Positions 1-11,216 of a stretch of 64,000 nt of DNA are shown piece by piece. The stretch spans positions 4,650,001-4,714,000 of the forward strand of contig JARKIP010000011.1 in NCBI GenBank assembly GCA_029990175.1, in the 5' to 3' direction. A program made the translations under genes and the position numbers. How positions within the stretch are numbered: position 1 is the stretch's first letter; each line of letters opens with the position of its first letter. The notes below the pieces were generated by a model that saw only the letters and a list, made by a program, of their open reading frames with translations, made no database searches and had not been told where the DNA came from. This DNA comes from Petunia secreta (lineage: Eukaryota; Streptophyta; Magnoliopsida; Solanales; Solanaceae).

Positions 1-1
1 C

Positions 2-1726
2 GCCCATTGGCAGCATTATTTGTGGCCTCGAGAGTTTGTGATCAAAAGTGATCATGAGTCTTTGAAACATCTCCGAGGTCAGGAGAAATTGAATCGAAGA
101 CATGCCAAGTGGGTTGAATTCATTGAAAGTTTTCCCTATGTAATTCATTACAAAAAGGGAAAAGATAATGTTGTGGCCGATGCGCTATCAAGGAAATTTG
201 CCTTAGCGACCACTCTCGCCTCTAGGCTCATGGGATTCGAAAGCATCAAGTCGATGTACGAGGACGATCCCAAGCTGAAATGTGTTCGAGACGCAATCTT
301 GAGTGGCCGAAAGGTTGAGAAATATCAGTGGCATGATGGCTACCTCTTCAAAAATGGGAGGGTTTGTGTGCCAGTGTCATCGTGGAGAGAGCTCTTGGTT
401 CGAGAAGCTCACTCAGGTGGACTAATGGGGCACTTCGGTGTCGATAAAACTCTTGGTATCTTGACCGAGCAGTTCCATTGGCCCAAAATGCGACGAGATG
501 TGGAAAAGCTTTGCAACGCTTGTCTCGTTTGCAAGAAAGCAAAATCGAAGTCCAACCCTCATGGTTTGTACACCCCGTTGCCTGTGCCTGATCGACCTTG
601 GGTTGATATATCCATGGACTTTGTCTTGGGGTTACCGAGGTCGGGGGGAGGACATGATAGCATCTTCGTTGTGGTTGACCGTTTTTCAAAAATGGCTCAC
701 TTTATTCCTTGCAAAAAGTGTGATGATGCACAGCATGTAGCTACATTGTTTGTTTCTAACGTGTTAAAATTGCATGGTGTACCTCGTACTATTGTGAGTG
801 ATCGAGACTCGAAGTTCTTGAGTCATTTTTGGAAATGTTTGTGGGGTGCCCTCGGCACCAAGCTACTATTCTCGACGTCTCACCATCCTCAGACTGATGG
901 ACAGACCGAGGTAGTTAACCGAACCTTGGGATCTTTGCTTCGGGCAATGACCAAAGGGAAGGTTGGAAACTGGGCTGATCGTTTGCCCATGATGGAGTTT
1001 GCATACAATCGAACGGTGCATAGGATGATCAACATGACCCCGTTTGAATGTGTGTATGGCTTTAATCCTTTGATTCCACTTGATTTAACCCCATTGCCTC
1101 GAGATTCTGTTCTTGATTTTGAAGGTACTCGAAGAGCAGCTGCCTTGATCGAATTGCATGCAAAGGTGAAGAAGACCCTCGAGGAGGCCTATGCAAAGGT
1201 TGCCTTAAAGAAAAACAAGGGGCGTAAAAAGTTGGAATTAAAGAAGGGAGATTGGGTTTGGGTTCACTTCCGAAAGGAACGCTTCCCGAACCAAAGGAAA
1301 GGAAAGTTGGCTCCTCGAGGGGATGGTCCATTTCAAGTGTTGACCAAGATCAACAACAATGCCTACGTGATCGACCTCCCTGGTGAGTATAACGTGTCCA
1401 ACACCTTTAATGTTACTGACTTAGTTCCTTGTGTTGTAGGTCCAACTTCGGAGGACGAGGAGGGCTTGATTTCGAGGATGAAATCTTCTCAAGAAGGGGA
1501 GGATGATGCAGCCCGATCACGTGCTGATCAAGTGATCGATCCACCGAAGAGACCGATGACAAGAAGCCAAGCCAAGCTGCTGCACGATGTGCATGTTCAC
1601 TTAGCCTGGCCGAAGGAAAACAATTGCTCCAAAGCTGAGTGGCCGAGCTCAAGAATCGAAGGCATTATCTTCAGATTTGAGCCCGAAGGCAAAGTGACCG
1701 AGGACAATAAGCTCGAAGACAATTGA
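2..1726 (+). CDS. Ty3/gypsy pol: RNase H end and integrase (partial, open frame)
   Basis: The frame is open from base 2, so the true start lies upstream. Visible in order: the end of RNase H (SDHESL, then VADALSRK); integrase zinc-binding module with two histidines (EAHSGGLMGHFG) and CNACLVC at about 400-540; DDE core with aspartates in SMDF (about 614-622) and SDRDSKF (about 797) and glutamate in DGQTEVVNR (about 895); a GPY/F-type C-terminus (DGPFQVL, about 1320); and a basic tail with MTRSQAK. Integrase inserts the element cDNA into the genome. No stop or frameshift is seen over about 574 codons, which is unusual here. The last 223 bases lie inside the 3' LTR. No clear chromodomain is visible. 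Confidence 0.9.
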   Translation, partial: AHWQHYLWPREFVIKSDHESLKHLRGQEKLNRRHAKWVEFIESFPYVIHYKKGKDNVVADALSRKFALATTLASRLMGFESIKSMYEDDPKLKCVRDAILSGRKVEKYQWHDGYLFKNGRVCVPVSSWRELLVREAHSGGLMGHFGVDKTLGILTEQFHWPKMRRDVEKLCNACLVCKKAKSKSNPHGLYTPLPVPDRPWVDISMDFVLGLPRSGGGHDSIFVVVDRFSKMAHFIPCKKCDDAQHVATLFVSNVLKLHGVPRTIVSDRDSKFLSHFWKCLWGALGTKLLFSTSHHPQTDGQTEVVNRTLGSLLRAMTKGKVGNWADRLPMMEFAYNRTVHRMINMTPFECVYGFNPLIPLDLTPLPRDSVLDFEGTRRAAALIELHAKVKKTLEEAYAKVALKKNKGRKKLELKKGDWVWVHFRKERFPNQRKGKLAPRGDGPFQVLTKINNNAYVIDLPGEYNVSNTFNVTDLVPCVVGPTSEDEEGLISRMKSSQEGEDDAARSRADQVIDPPKRPMTRSQAKLLHDVHVHLAWPKENNCSKAEWPSSRIEGIIFRFEPEGKVTEDNKLEDN

Positions 1727-2236
1727 GCGTCCGAAGGCAGCAAGTGTGTGTTCGAGCAGACAAACGAGAACCGAAGTCAAATCTGCCGAACACATTTTAA
1801 CTCAGCCCTGCGTGGCTTATTTCTATTGGTCAACTATGACCTATTTACTAGTTTACCCTTTGTATTTCCTATATAAACACTGTTTCCTTTCATTGTAAGT
1901 AGCTAGTTTTTGAACATTAATGAATTGAATGAAAGTGCCGAGCACATTTCTTCTTGTCTCCGTCGTGAGCAAAACCCCGGTGAGGGCTTTTAAGGACTTG
2001 TGGCTTTCGGTTAGTCCGATTGAACATTCCTCTTGATCATTCAGTTTGCAAGAGGCAATGTTCTCTTGAGGATTGTTGCATAGTATAGGTGATCCTTGTA
2101 CTCCTTTTGATTGAGCTTTGAGACAGGTTCCTCACTGTTCTTTCGAAAGAAGCAAGTTTTGTCTTGCTTTTATCTTTATCTCTCTTGTTTGTTCTTCCGC
2201 GTTCGTGCTAACAATCCCTTCGGGAATTGCATTGCA
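1504..2236 (+). repeat. 3' LTR of E1 (3' boundary approximate)
   Basis: It starts with TG directly after the polypurine tract and contains a TATA box at 1870. The end is set at a CA near 2236 because copia coding sequence begins shortly after. CA at 2231 is an alternative end. The first 223 bases also encode the C-terminus of the polyprotein. Confidence 0.65.
1870..1878 (+). promoter_or_regulatory. TATA box of the E1 LTR promoter
   Basis: TATATAAAC lies in the middle of the LTR, the expected place for the U3/R promoter. The transcription start was not determined. Confidence 0.55.
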
Positions 2237-2289
2237 CCAATATTGTTCATAGTTTCAATAACGATAATAACATTAGGTTTTCCTTGTTT

Positions 2290-5048
2290 AGGTCTACTTT
2301 TAATTATGAAAACGATGTAAATACATGGCATGCTAGGCTTGGCTATATTGGTCAACAAAGAATGAATCGCTTGGCCAAAGAAGGTCTTTTGGCACTTTAG
2401 AAAAAATTGATATGTCTACTTGCGAATATTGCCTAGCTGGAAAAACTGCTAAAAAATCATTTGGAAAAGGTACTAGAGCCGATACACCATTGCAGTTAAT
2501 CCATTTTGACATCTGTGGTCCAAAGAATATAAGGGCAAGACATGGTTCTATTTATTTCATCACGTTTATCGATGATTTTACTGGATTGGTTTTGTCTATT
2601 TGATTTCTCATAAATATGAGGCTTTAAGTTGCTTCATCAAGTTTACGAACTTAGTTGAGAATCAACTAGACAGAAAAATCAAGAATTTAAGAACCGATCG
2701 AGGAAGATAATATTTGTGTGATGAGTTCAAATAATTATGTGATGAAAAGGGAATTCAAAGACAGTTGACTATTCCCTACACTCCACAACAAAATGGTGTT
2801 GCAGAACGACGAAATAGAACCTTGTTGGAAATAGTTAGGTCTATGATGGCACAAGAAAAATTTTCCATCACCTATTGGGGTGATGCTTTGCTTATTGCTG
2901 CATATGAACTTAATCGTGTCCCTTCTAAATCAGTTACATCTACTCCATACAAGTTATGGACTAATCGAAAACCCGATGTGAGTATTCTAAAGCCATGGGG
3001 TTGTGCTACATTTATTCATAATCCTTCTTCCCTACATGGAACATTAGGTCCAAGGGAAAGAAAGTGTATCTTTATTCGATACTCCGAACAATCTAAGGGT
3101 TATGTGTTCATAGGTGAACAATATAATGGCAAGGTAACTGAAATTAAATCACGTGGTGTTACATTCTTGGAGAATGATTTTCCTAAGCAGGGGAGATACG
3201 TCAGGACTTGTCTCTCTTCGAAACTTCGGACCAGACAGCTTCCTCTATAGATATATAAATGGATTTAGATGGTATTGACCATGGTGATGATGAACCTGTT
3301 CCAATTGCCACCGATATACCATTCAAAGAAAATCCATTTAATATTGCTGGTCCCAGTGGGAGTAACTCATCGATTGATAAATCAATTTGTCAATCTCAAG
3401 CTCGACGAACAAGTCATCCGCACATTCCCCGTCGTCGATTTGAGATCAAAGGGGAAGCATTTATGGTTACTTCTAAAGATGAAGAAGAGCCAAGGAATGT
3501 AAATGAGGCTCTTACTTGCCCCGCTAAGGATAAATGGTTAAAAGCAATGGAGGAAGAGATGGAGTCAATGAAATCAAACCAAGTATGAGAGTTGGTTGAT
3601 CTACCTATGGGCTGAAAAGTGATCGGGAACAAGTGGGTTCTCAAGATCAAGCGTAAGGCTGATGGTAGTATTGAGAGATATAAAGCTCGCCTAGTAGCTA
3701 AGGGGTATAAACAATAAGAAGGAATTGATTATGAGGAAACTTTCGCCTGTTGTGCGGTTTTACTTCAATAAGACTAATTTTGTCAATAGTGGCTAATTTG
3801 GATCTTGAATTACATTAAATGGACGTTAAAACTGCATTTCTCAATTGAGAACTAGAAGAAAAAATATATATGGCACAACCTGTAGGTTTCATGAAAAAAG
3901 GTCAAGAGCATAAAGTATGCTGACTTCGTAGATCAGTTTATGGTCTTAAACAATCTTCTAGACAATGATATTTATGTTTCCATAATTCAATCATATCATA
4001 CAATTTCACTATGATTCATGAAGACCATTGTGTGTACATAAAAAGGTCCAAAGATAAGTTTGTCATCTTATCATTGTATGTAGACGACATACTTATAGCT
4101 GCGAGTATTTTGAGTATGTAAAATAAGTAAAGGAGTGGCTATCATCTACATTTGAGATGAAAGATATGAGTGAAGTATCGTACATTCTTGGAGTTAAGAT
4201 TTCAAGAGATCATTCAAAGAGATTGTTGTCTCTTTCAAAAGAGCCTTGCATCAAGAAAGTTCTTGAACTATTTAATATGCAAGATTTCAGACCCATAAAT
4301 ACTCCTGTTTCTAAGTCTGAAGCTTTAAGTCGAAGGATGTGTCCTCAGACTCCACAAGAGATGGAACAAATGAGAAAGGTTCCTTATGCCAATGCAATCA
4401 GTTCTTATGTATGCTATGATGTGTACTAGACCTGATATCTGTTATGAAGTTGGGTTAGTTAACAGATATCAGTCTAACCCAGGACATCAACACTAGAAAG
4501 CAGTTAAAAGGATACTATGGTATCTTAAAAGTACAGTTGACTACTCTTTGTGTTACCAAGGTGATGATCTGCAACTAAGAGGCTACACTGATGCTGATTG
4601 GGGAGGAGATTTAGATGAGAGAAAATCAACCTCTGGATATGTATTCTTGTTGAACAATGGCGCCATATCATGGAGCAACAAGAAATAATCATGCATAGCC
4701 TTATCTCTAATGGAAGCTGAATTTGTAGTACTTTCAGCCGCTGTGCAAGAATCTGTTTGGCTTAAACATTTTCTGGTACACTTGGGTGTGTATGACAATG
4801 TTGTTGAACCAGTAACCATCAATTACGATAGTCAAGTTGCAATAGCCCACACAAAGGATCCCAAGTGCCATGGAAAGACTAAACATATTGATATTAAGTA
4901 TAATTTTGTTAGATATTTGGTCGTACATAAAGAAGTGAATGTGAAATACATATCTATGCATCATACCGTAGCAGATCCCTTAATGAAACCCATAGCATGT
5001 GATGCTTATAAGAGACATGTGAAGCCATTGGGGTTGCGTAGGTGCTAA
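2290..5048 (+). pseudogene. Ty1/copia pol (integrase, RT, RNase H), broken
   Basis: Recognisable blocks are: gag-pre-integrase (WHARLGYIG, about 2318); zinc module (CEYCLAGK, about 2424); integrase core with HFDICGP (about 2503), a second aspartate in RTDRG (about 2690) and the glutamate block NGVAERRNRTLLE (about 2790); RT with KARLVAKGYKQ (about 3680) and the catalytic YVDD at 4077-4088; RNase H with YTDADWGGD (about 4582) and EAEFVVLSAA (about 4712); and an end at GLRRC with a stop. At least eight in-frame stops or frame changes separate these blocks, for example after 2603, 3588, 3716 and 4429. It is clearly dead and older than the neighbouring E1 coding region. Confidence 0.88.
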
Positions 5049-6113
5049 TATATTTTTTAGTTTTTTATTTTTTTTCCAATTCATGTTTATGTAAAAACTA
5101 TATTATTTTTCAAGTTAATAAAAGTTGAAGCCTAATTATTCATATTTGTTGGTTCATATACATATAATTATTATTTTATGTTTAAAACATAAAATTTGAG
5201 TATAGGAAGTATGTCGGACAGACAAAAAATTGGCCTATTCACACAAGCAATCACCTCTATTGTCTAAGTGACTAATAGGGGTGAGATAATTATAAACTTA
5301 TTATTATCGGAAGTGATAACAGAGAGCGAAGAGTTTAAAATATAAATATCGTTTATTTAAAGATTTAATCAAGTGTGATTAAAAGTGATAGTATGTCTTA
5401 ATTGCCAGATGTGAGTTCTGTTGATAGAAAGTTGAATGAGTAGATTTGTGAACTCAAAGTTAGACATAAGTTGTCTGAACTATCATCTGCATAGTATTTA
5501 TTTATTTATTTAACAGACATACACTCCATGGGAAAGGAGTTAATACTGTGATACGTAAATCATACTACGTATGCTTAAGATGACCTTATGGCGGTACAAG
5601 TTAAAATCTCTACTTTCTATCGTGTGAAGCCTTGAAAATTACAAGTAATTTTCCCTATCGTACCCTTATGACTTTGATCAGTTTCTCGAGATTCAATTTG
5701 GTGTTTGCTATCTTAGGGTGTTGCCAAGATATCATAGATGATTCGGTCTGACGGAACATTCTAGAAAATAAAATTGAATTGAGATTAAGAGATTCTTGAA
5801 ATAAGGAAGATCGTTGAGTATTATTACATTAGTTGTGTTCATTGACCGGTCCTTTATGTTTGTCTTTGCGACAAAACGTAATGATGAACTCATATTAATA
5901 CAAAGAGATTGTGAGAGAGATGAATGTGATAAATGATCTAGGGTATTGCACACTTTAATCTACTTCAAGACGTCGTTGATCGAGATGCTATATATTCCTA
6001 ACAGATGTATAGCAATGTACTCTCGTAGTATGCACTGATCGCACAGTCTAGTCGTAATGTATGAAAGTTACAGACTTGGAATGAGAGTTGACCCACTATG
6101 TGTGAGTGGGAGA
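5049..6113 (+). other. Non-coding 3' region of the copia relic
   Basis: AT-rich sequence with no supported gene. It lies between the RNase H stop and a polypurine-like AGTGGGAGA at 6105-6113. It is probably the 3' untranslated region of the copia element; this is inference from position. Confidence 0.4.
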
Positions 6114-6206
6114 TGAAGAAAATTGGATCGGGTCACCTATGTGGGTCAATCCAGATCCATTCCAAAATAATAATTTGTTATTAAATATATATTAGTTATA
6201 TATTTA

Positions 6207-6210
<4 letters not shown>

Positions 6211-6280
<70 letters not shown>
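6211..6280. repeat. (TTA)n microsatellite, about 23 units
   Basis: An uninterrupted TAT/TTA trinucleotide run of about 70 bp. It lies in the presumed copia 3' LTR. Confidence 0.97.
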
Positions 6281-6565
6281 ACTAAATAAAGAAGAAAAGG
6301 AAAAGATACAATGTTTCGTTTAAACGTTGTTTTCACCAGATAAAATGGAAGTGTCATTTTTTCTGAAGAACACACCCTAACACAAAAATTCAGTTTTCTT
6401 CCTCATTCTTCCTTCTTCTCTCAAATCCTAGTTCCTCAGCAATTTCATTGAAGCCACTTCACCGAAATTAGCAATGAACAAATGTCTGTAAAAGGTACGA
6501 TCTTAGACTGTGGCAATTTTGATACAATTCGTGTTAAATCTACATGTGATTATGTTATTGACTAG

Positions 6566-6800
6566 TGAAACGAATACGGTTGTCTGGTGAACTTTGTGTT
6601 CTTGAACTATTCTTCAAGGTCATTTTCCTAAGGTCCCAAACGTAATTTGCTATATTCTCAAATGGACCCTCCATCTTGGTTACATTCATAACATTCCTCC
6701 CGTCCTTAAAATGAACCTTGTCCTCCAGATTCAAGGCGGAAAATCCAGGCAACACTTCACCAATCATCTCTTCTCTGGACTTGGAATAAATGTAAACTAA
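6566..6800 (-). pseudogene. Possible C-terminal tail of a chromovirus polyprotein
   Basis: The minus strand encodes a short piece with LPGFSALNLEDKVHFKDG followed by a basic, serine-rich tail. LEDKV after a chromodomain-like end is a pattern I associate with the C-terminus of plant Tekay-type Ty3/gypsy polyproteins. No integrase lies upstream of it, so if correct it is an orphan fragment. It could also be chance or part of the unidentified gene fragments further right. Confidence 0.35.
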
Positions 6801-6892
6801 CATCACCAGTTAACTACTGCCAGAATGATTGACATGTAAAGTTATCACTCACTAATTGCAACTTGTATTTTGATCTATGGCAACCAAACCAT

Positions 6893-7213
6893 TCAAGACT
6901 TCTCAACAGGAATAGCTATACTAGTAGACTTTTGTTGTGAACTGTAATAATCCTCTGCTTCCACCAAGAGTAAATTTTTTATCGTTCCCACCAAGAGTGA
7001 ATTATAAATTTGAATTCTAAAACTCAAACAAATAGAGATACCAACCTCAAGTACCCGAATCTGAAAAGATTCACCTAGATGAACATGTGATATTTCATAG
7101 TCAAACCATATCAGGGGATCATCACTACCAGTAAGAGACGTACAACTAACCACATCAGCACAATGTTTTTCCGATGTTTGCATTAGTTGTGACGACCTAG
7201 GTAGTGTTACCAT
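6893..7213 (-). pseudogene. Coding-like fragment of an unidentified gene (minus strand)
   Basis: A 106-codon open stretch on the minus strand with ordinary, non-repetitive composition (for example SCTSLTGSDDPLIWFDYEIS). A donor-like GAG|GTTGGT follows RVLE, so the first two thirds could be an exon. I do not recognise the family. The Helitron at 7225 begins 12 bases from its 5' edge, and other minus-strand coding-like fragments resume beyond that Helitron (13057-13593). Confidence 0.3.
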
Positions 7214-8733
7214 AACCTTAGTAATCTCTATATATATATTAAAAGGAAAGTAGTAGCCATTAATAATTAGCCAAGTGGCAATAAATTAAAATGACACATG
7301 ACAATTCTAACAAAAATTAGTTATTAGTTACTACATTTGAAATTTAGTTAATTTTAATTAAAATATTAACAAGTGGCACAACTCTATTAGTTGTTAGTTT
7401 TTAAGGTAGTTATGTCAGGATAAAATTAGTTTTCACATTTTAAATTAAATTTGAATTTTAATTTAAATAAAAATTAATCAGCAAGGTTTAAAAACTGTAT
7501 TTTTACACTTAGCAATATTCGGAAAACCTCCAATTCTAATCCATGCGAAAAACGGTTTTGGAGCATGAATCAAAACTGCTCCTTTGCAGATGAATTGCTT
7601 TTATCCATTAACTCCATCTAGAATGACTTCTTTCCAATGTGGAATTTTTCATATTTGAATTTTACATCATTACAAGATATGAACGGAAGAAATTCAATAT
7701 TTTGTACTCTTATATCAGTCCTTCTCTCTCCCTCCCTTCTCACACTCCTGAATAACTTTCATCAAGCTATATAATTAAATATATATAATTTTACAATACA
7801 GTTCTCAATTCTAAAATTTTTTTCGCTTAAATAATCTCATCAGGTATAACGAAGCCCTCCATTTGCATCTCTATTCTATTGTATTAATAAGCCTAATCTT
7901 TACGTTGTTTTTTCTTCTTCTTCTTCAATTATTTTGGTTCTTTTCATACATGCTGTTTTAGCTTTTTTGCGACAGAGCTTTCACAAATTTGAGAGCAAAA
8001 AGTAGTGATTACATGATTGTGATATGAGGGATGAGACTTCGATTGATTACTTATCAGGTCGTGCCTGCTTTGACCTTTTAAAGGTAATGTTAATTGTTGA
8101 AAATGTAGTGTTGTATTTTTTTCCACTCTAGGCTGAATTAGCACATTATAATATCTATTGTATTTTTTTTTTTTTTTGTGTTCTTTAATTGAAAAAGCTT
8201 ACTCTTATTTTGTCCAGATAAAACTTTCAGTTTTCTACAAATGCATATTACGGACGAGTGAGTAATCTCTTCTATAAGATTTGTCATTTTTCTTTCAATC
8301 CACTTTTTATTTATTTCTTTGTATGACAGTATGGGAGTGATGAGAGAAAAACATTGTATGGTCACAAAAGTTGCTACGATTGCTGGATTCAGAACCTTTA
8401 TAAACTCATGAATGTTTACTCATTCTTTAAATTTTGCTTTCTTTATACACTAAAAGAAATAGAGTTTAAATGGAATCTGAATTGGAGTAAAGTTTCGACT
8501 TTTTGAACTCTTATATATACCCTTTAGTGACATATTAACTCACTTTATTATATCTTCTCAGATTACTCAACCTGCTACAATGACTTTTTACAAGGCAGCT
8601 TCTTCGCCACAAATAGTAAGATATGAACTTTGACTACTACTACTTTTAATTTTTTGATATATTTATTCTTATTTGTGTTGTAGTTTACATAATGATAAAA
8701 GCATCAGAAAGAGTAGTTAAATATATATATATA

Positions 8734-8761
8734 CTAGATGGAGTGCCCGTGCTCCGCACGG
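8734..8761 (-). other. 3' hairpin and CTAG of the inner Helitron
   Basis: Stem CCGTGC/GCACGG with a 3-base loop and a 9-base spacer to CTAG, read on the minus strand. Confidence 0.75.
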
Positions 8762-10558
8762 ATGCCCGCTGCCCGCTCTGATCGTGTGTTTTGTTATCAA
8801 ATCAACACGTTTGAACAACTTTTAAATCGGTAATCTTATATCCAGTACTAACGTTTTTCCATGTAATTAGAGAGTGCCGAAAGAAAGTACTCCATCTAAC
8901 TTCAGAAATCAATATTCATGATTCTACATTCTGGTAAACTACTTTAAACAAAATGAATATGAACAAACGTTCTGAAATTGTAGCTCAAGTACATGCTCCT
9001 CCGAGCCTGTCACAGTTATTCAATTATTGGCCATAGAAAATCATACATATACCAACTTTGTAGTTAAGGAAAAGTAAAGATGTGTAAGGCCTGTGTAAGG
9101 TCTATATGGTATAAAAGTACTAATAAGCATCATGGTTACTGAATGAAAGTCTCATCCTTGCATAGCAACATCCAACAACTCCACTCCTGCACTAAAGTGG
9201 CAAACAATTTATCATGTAAGAACACGACATCACACCTTGTTTCCCGGATCTAACTTGGAATTTGCCAGAGCCCGCAGCAGGATATGTACCTTAGACATTT
9301 AAAGGAACTTGTTAATGAATAATAGCAGCACTTCCTTGGAGTAGACACATCTAAACAGCATAACTTGAAATATAAAACACAATCATATCACATTAGAACA
9401 CAAAAGTGCAGAAATACCACTTATAACCAGCACCAGGTTGCCTTTTTTCCCACCTTGAGCAACTTCCACTTTCAAAGCCTGCGAATCAAAATTGCTCCAC
9501 AATTATAGTTCAGCTAAATGGATCACATAAATTCGATAATGTAAGATGAAATTAAAATTCATAAATTTATCTCTTAAAAGACTACATCATGTTAGCGATA
9601 AACTATTAAGTTGAATTGAAATCACACAAAAACTAACATTTTGATATTTTTTTTTGTTGAATTTGTGAATCCAACCAAAAAATTTAACAAATTCGTTCAT
9701 TAACTATGGAATAGTGAGAATGAAACCTCCTTTTTCACTATAGTCAGCTTTCTAATTTTACAGCATTGATTCCTAAGGAACAACTGCAATTCATCAAGTG
9801 GATTGAGAGCGATCTTTCAATCGGAGAAAACAGAGAGTAAATAGTATAGCATACAATTTTCATTGAAAAATTTAGTGAAAATATGACGTACCTGGTTAGA
9901 GTTGTTTACCGCATACTGTCTAACAGCTAGGCTGCATCGAAGCTCATGTTTGTTTCTTCATTAGCTACATGTACACGTATGCAAAAGAATTCAAAACATG
10001 CATCCGCAAATCAGATGTACACAATCCAACAAACCAATCCAAAATAACAGTAAAAATAAGAAACAACCACCATCTCGTCATTATAAACAATGGAATGCAA
10101 CAGAATCAAGAAAAATTCATCAAAACTCATACATATGACAGACACAAAAGAAAAACCGGAAGAAATATGGAGAAAAATTGAACGGAGGTCCACAAAATTA
10201 AGAATATAGAGTAATAGAAGAAGAATAAATATACATAGAATTAAACAAATGATGTAGGTGCGAGTTTATAAAATGAAAAAGAAATTACATTATTAAAAAA
10301 AATCAGCAGAAAGGAGAGGAAGGAGAAGAACAGCTAACCAGAAAAGAGAAGGCATAGAGAAAGAGAACGAAGGAAAAATTAAGAAGAAAGTTCTAGATTG
10401 TAGAGGAAGAAAAAACCAATAATTGACACGTATAGTACCAAAGAGATATATTTGCTATTTAGTTCAAGGTCCCCAATTTAGTTGGTAATAGCAAAGAGGA
10501 CACGTGTCATACAGAGGAGTCTTTGGTCGTCCAAAGACTCACTCTTCTATATAGTAGA
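8734..10558 (-). mobile_element. Nested non-autonomous Helitron, minus strand, 1.8 kb
   Basis: Read on the minus strand, it begins TCTACTATATAGAAGAGTGA at 10558 and ends with a hairpin (plus strand CCGTGC-TCC-GCACGG, 8747-8761) and CTAG (8734-8737), followed by T. The hairpin has the same 6-bp stem and 3-base loop design as the outer element, but a different sequence. The base flanking the 5' end is T rather than the expected A, so that edge may be slightly off or mutated. No transposase ORF is present. AT-rich dinucleotide tracts flank both sides, which suits Helitron target preference. Confidence 0.7.
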
Positions 10559-10565
10559 AAAAAGA

Positions 10566-10566
10566 A

Positions 10567-10594
<28 letters not shown>
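10566..10594. repeat. (AT)n dinucleotide tract
   Basis: About 14 AT units immediately outside the 5' end of the inner Helitron. It is probably part of the target site. Confidence 0.9.
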
Positions 10595-10600
<6 letters not shown>

Positions 10601-10736
10601 GTGAATTGTAAGTCAAATAATGATCTATCATGCCTAAGGTTTTTATCACAAGTATTTTGAGAGTCTAAATAGGTGTTTAGATGGAATAACTAAGAGCTTA
10701 CTTTAAATACAGAAAAATGTATAGTTATCTGTGAAA

Positions 10737-11216
10737 TATCAATTGAAATTAGTGGGTACGAATGTGATAATAAAAAGCTCCAATATAAAAAAGATTAGAA
10801 TTTCCTTATTAATAGAAGGCTAAGACCTACTTGAATTTAAAATATGACAATATTTTCAAATATTAATGAAAAAATATTTTAGGAGTACAAAAGTATAGAT
10901 TTATTTTAGATTAAAAAAATGAGTACTGAATGTAAGAATTAGGTGATAAGCTAATAAAAATTCATATCAAGAATATAATATCAATTGGGGTTACTATGTA
11001 TGGATGTGCTAATGAAAAGCCGCAACATAAAAAAGACAGGAGCTTTATTATTAAATAGAAGGCTAAGGCCTGCTTGAATTTAAAATATGATAGTATTTTC
11101 TAATATCGTCCAAATATATTTTAGGAGTACAAACAAATTATATTTATTTTATATAAATGATATTAAGTTGGGTGATAAGATAATGAATAATCATATTAAA
11201 AATATAATAATAGTTA
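10737..11216 (+). repeat. Two-copy imperfect tandem repeat, about 240 bp unit
   Basis: Two adjacent units share ordered blocks at a spacing of about 240 bp: ATATCAATTG, TAGAAGGCTAAG, TACTTGAATTTAAAATATGA with its near-copy, ATTTTAGGAGTACAAA, and GGTGATAAG. It lies inside the outer Helitron and has no coding potential. Confidence 0.7.

Larger units (their letters stand above)
1..2236 (+). mobile_element. Ty3/gypsy LTR retrotransposon E1, 3' part
   Basis: The window opens inside the RNase H domain of a gypsy polyprotein and runs through integrase to a 3' LTR. A polypurine tract (CTCAAGAAGGGGAGGA, ending at 1503) sits directly before the LTR start TGATGCAG at 1504. The same tract flanks the LTR of element D (29815-37404), so the two families are close relatives. 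The 3' boundary near 2236 is placed where sequence turns into copia-type coding sequence; the 5' half lies outside the window, so the target duplication cannot be tested. The protein resembles the CRM/Galadriel side of the chromoviruses. That lineage call is inference. Confidence 0.85.
2237..6540 (+). mobile_element. Ty1/copia retrotransposon relic, 5'-truncated (right edge uncertain)
   Basis: Coding remnants run integrase, then RT, then RNase H, the order that defines Ty1/copia. The left end abuts the E1 LTR, as expected if E1 jumped into this element. The right end is uncertain: a polypurine-like AGTGGGAGA at 6105-6113 followed by TG at 6114 may mark the 3' LTR, but no partner LTR is in the window to confirm it. 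Confidence 0.7.
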
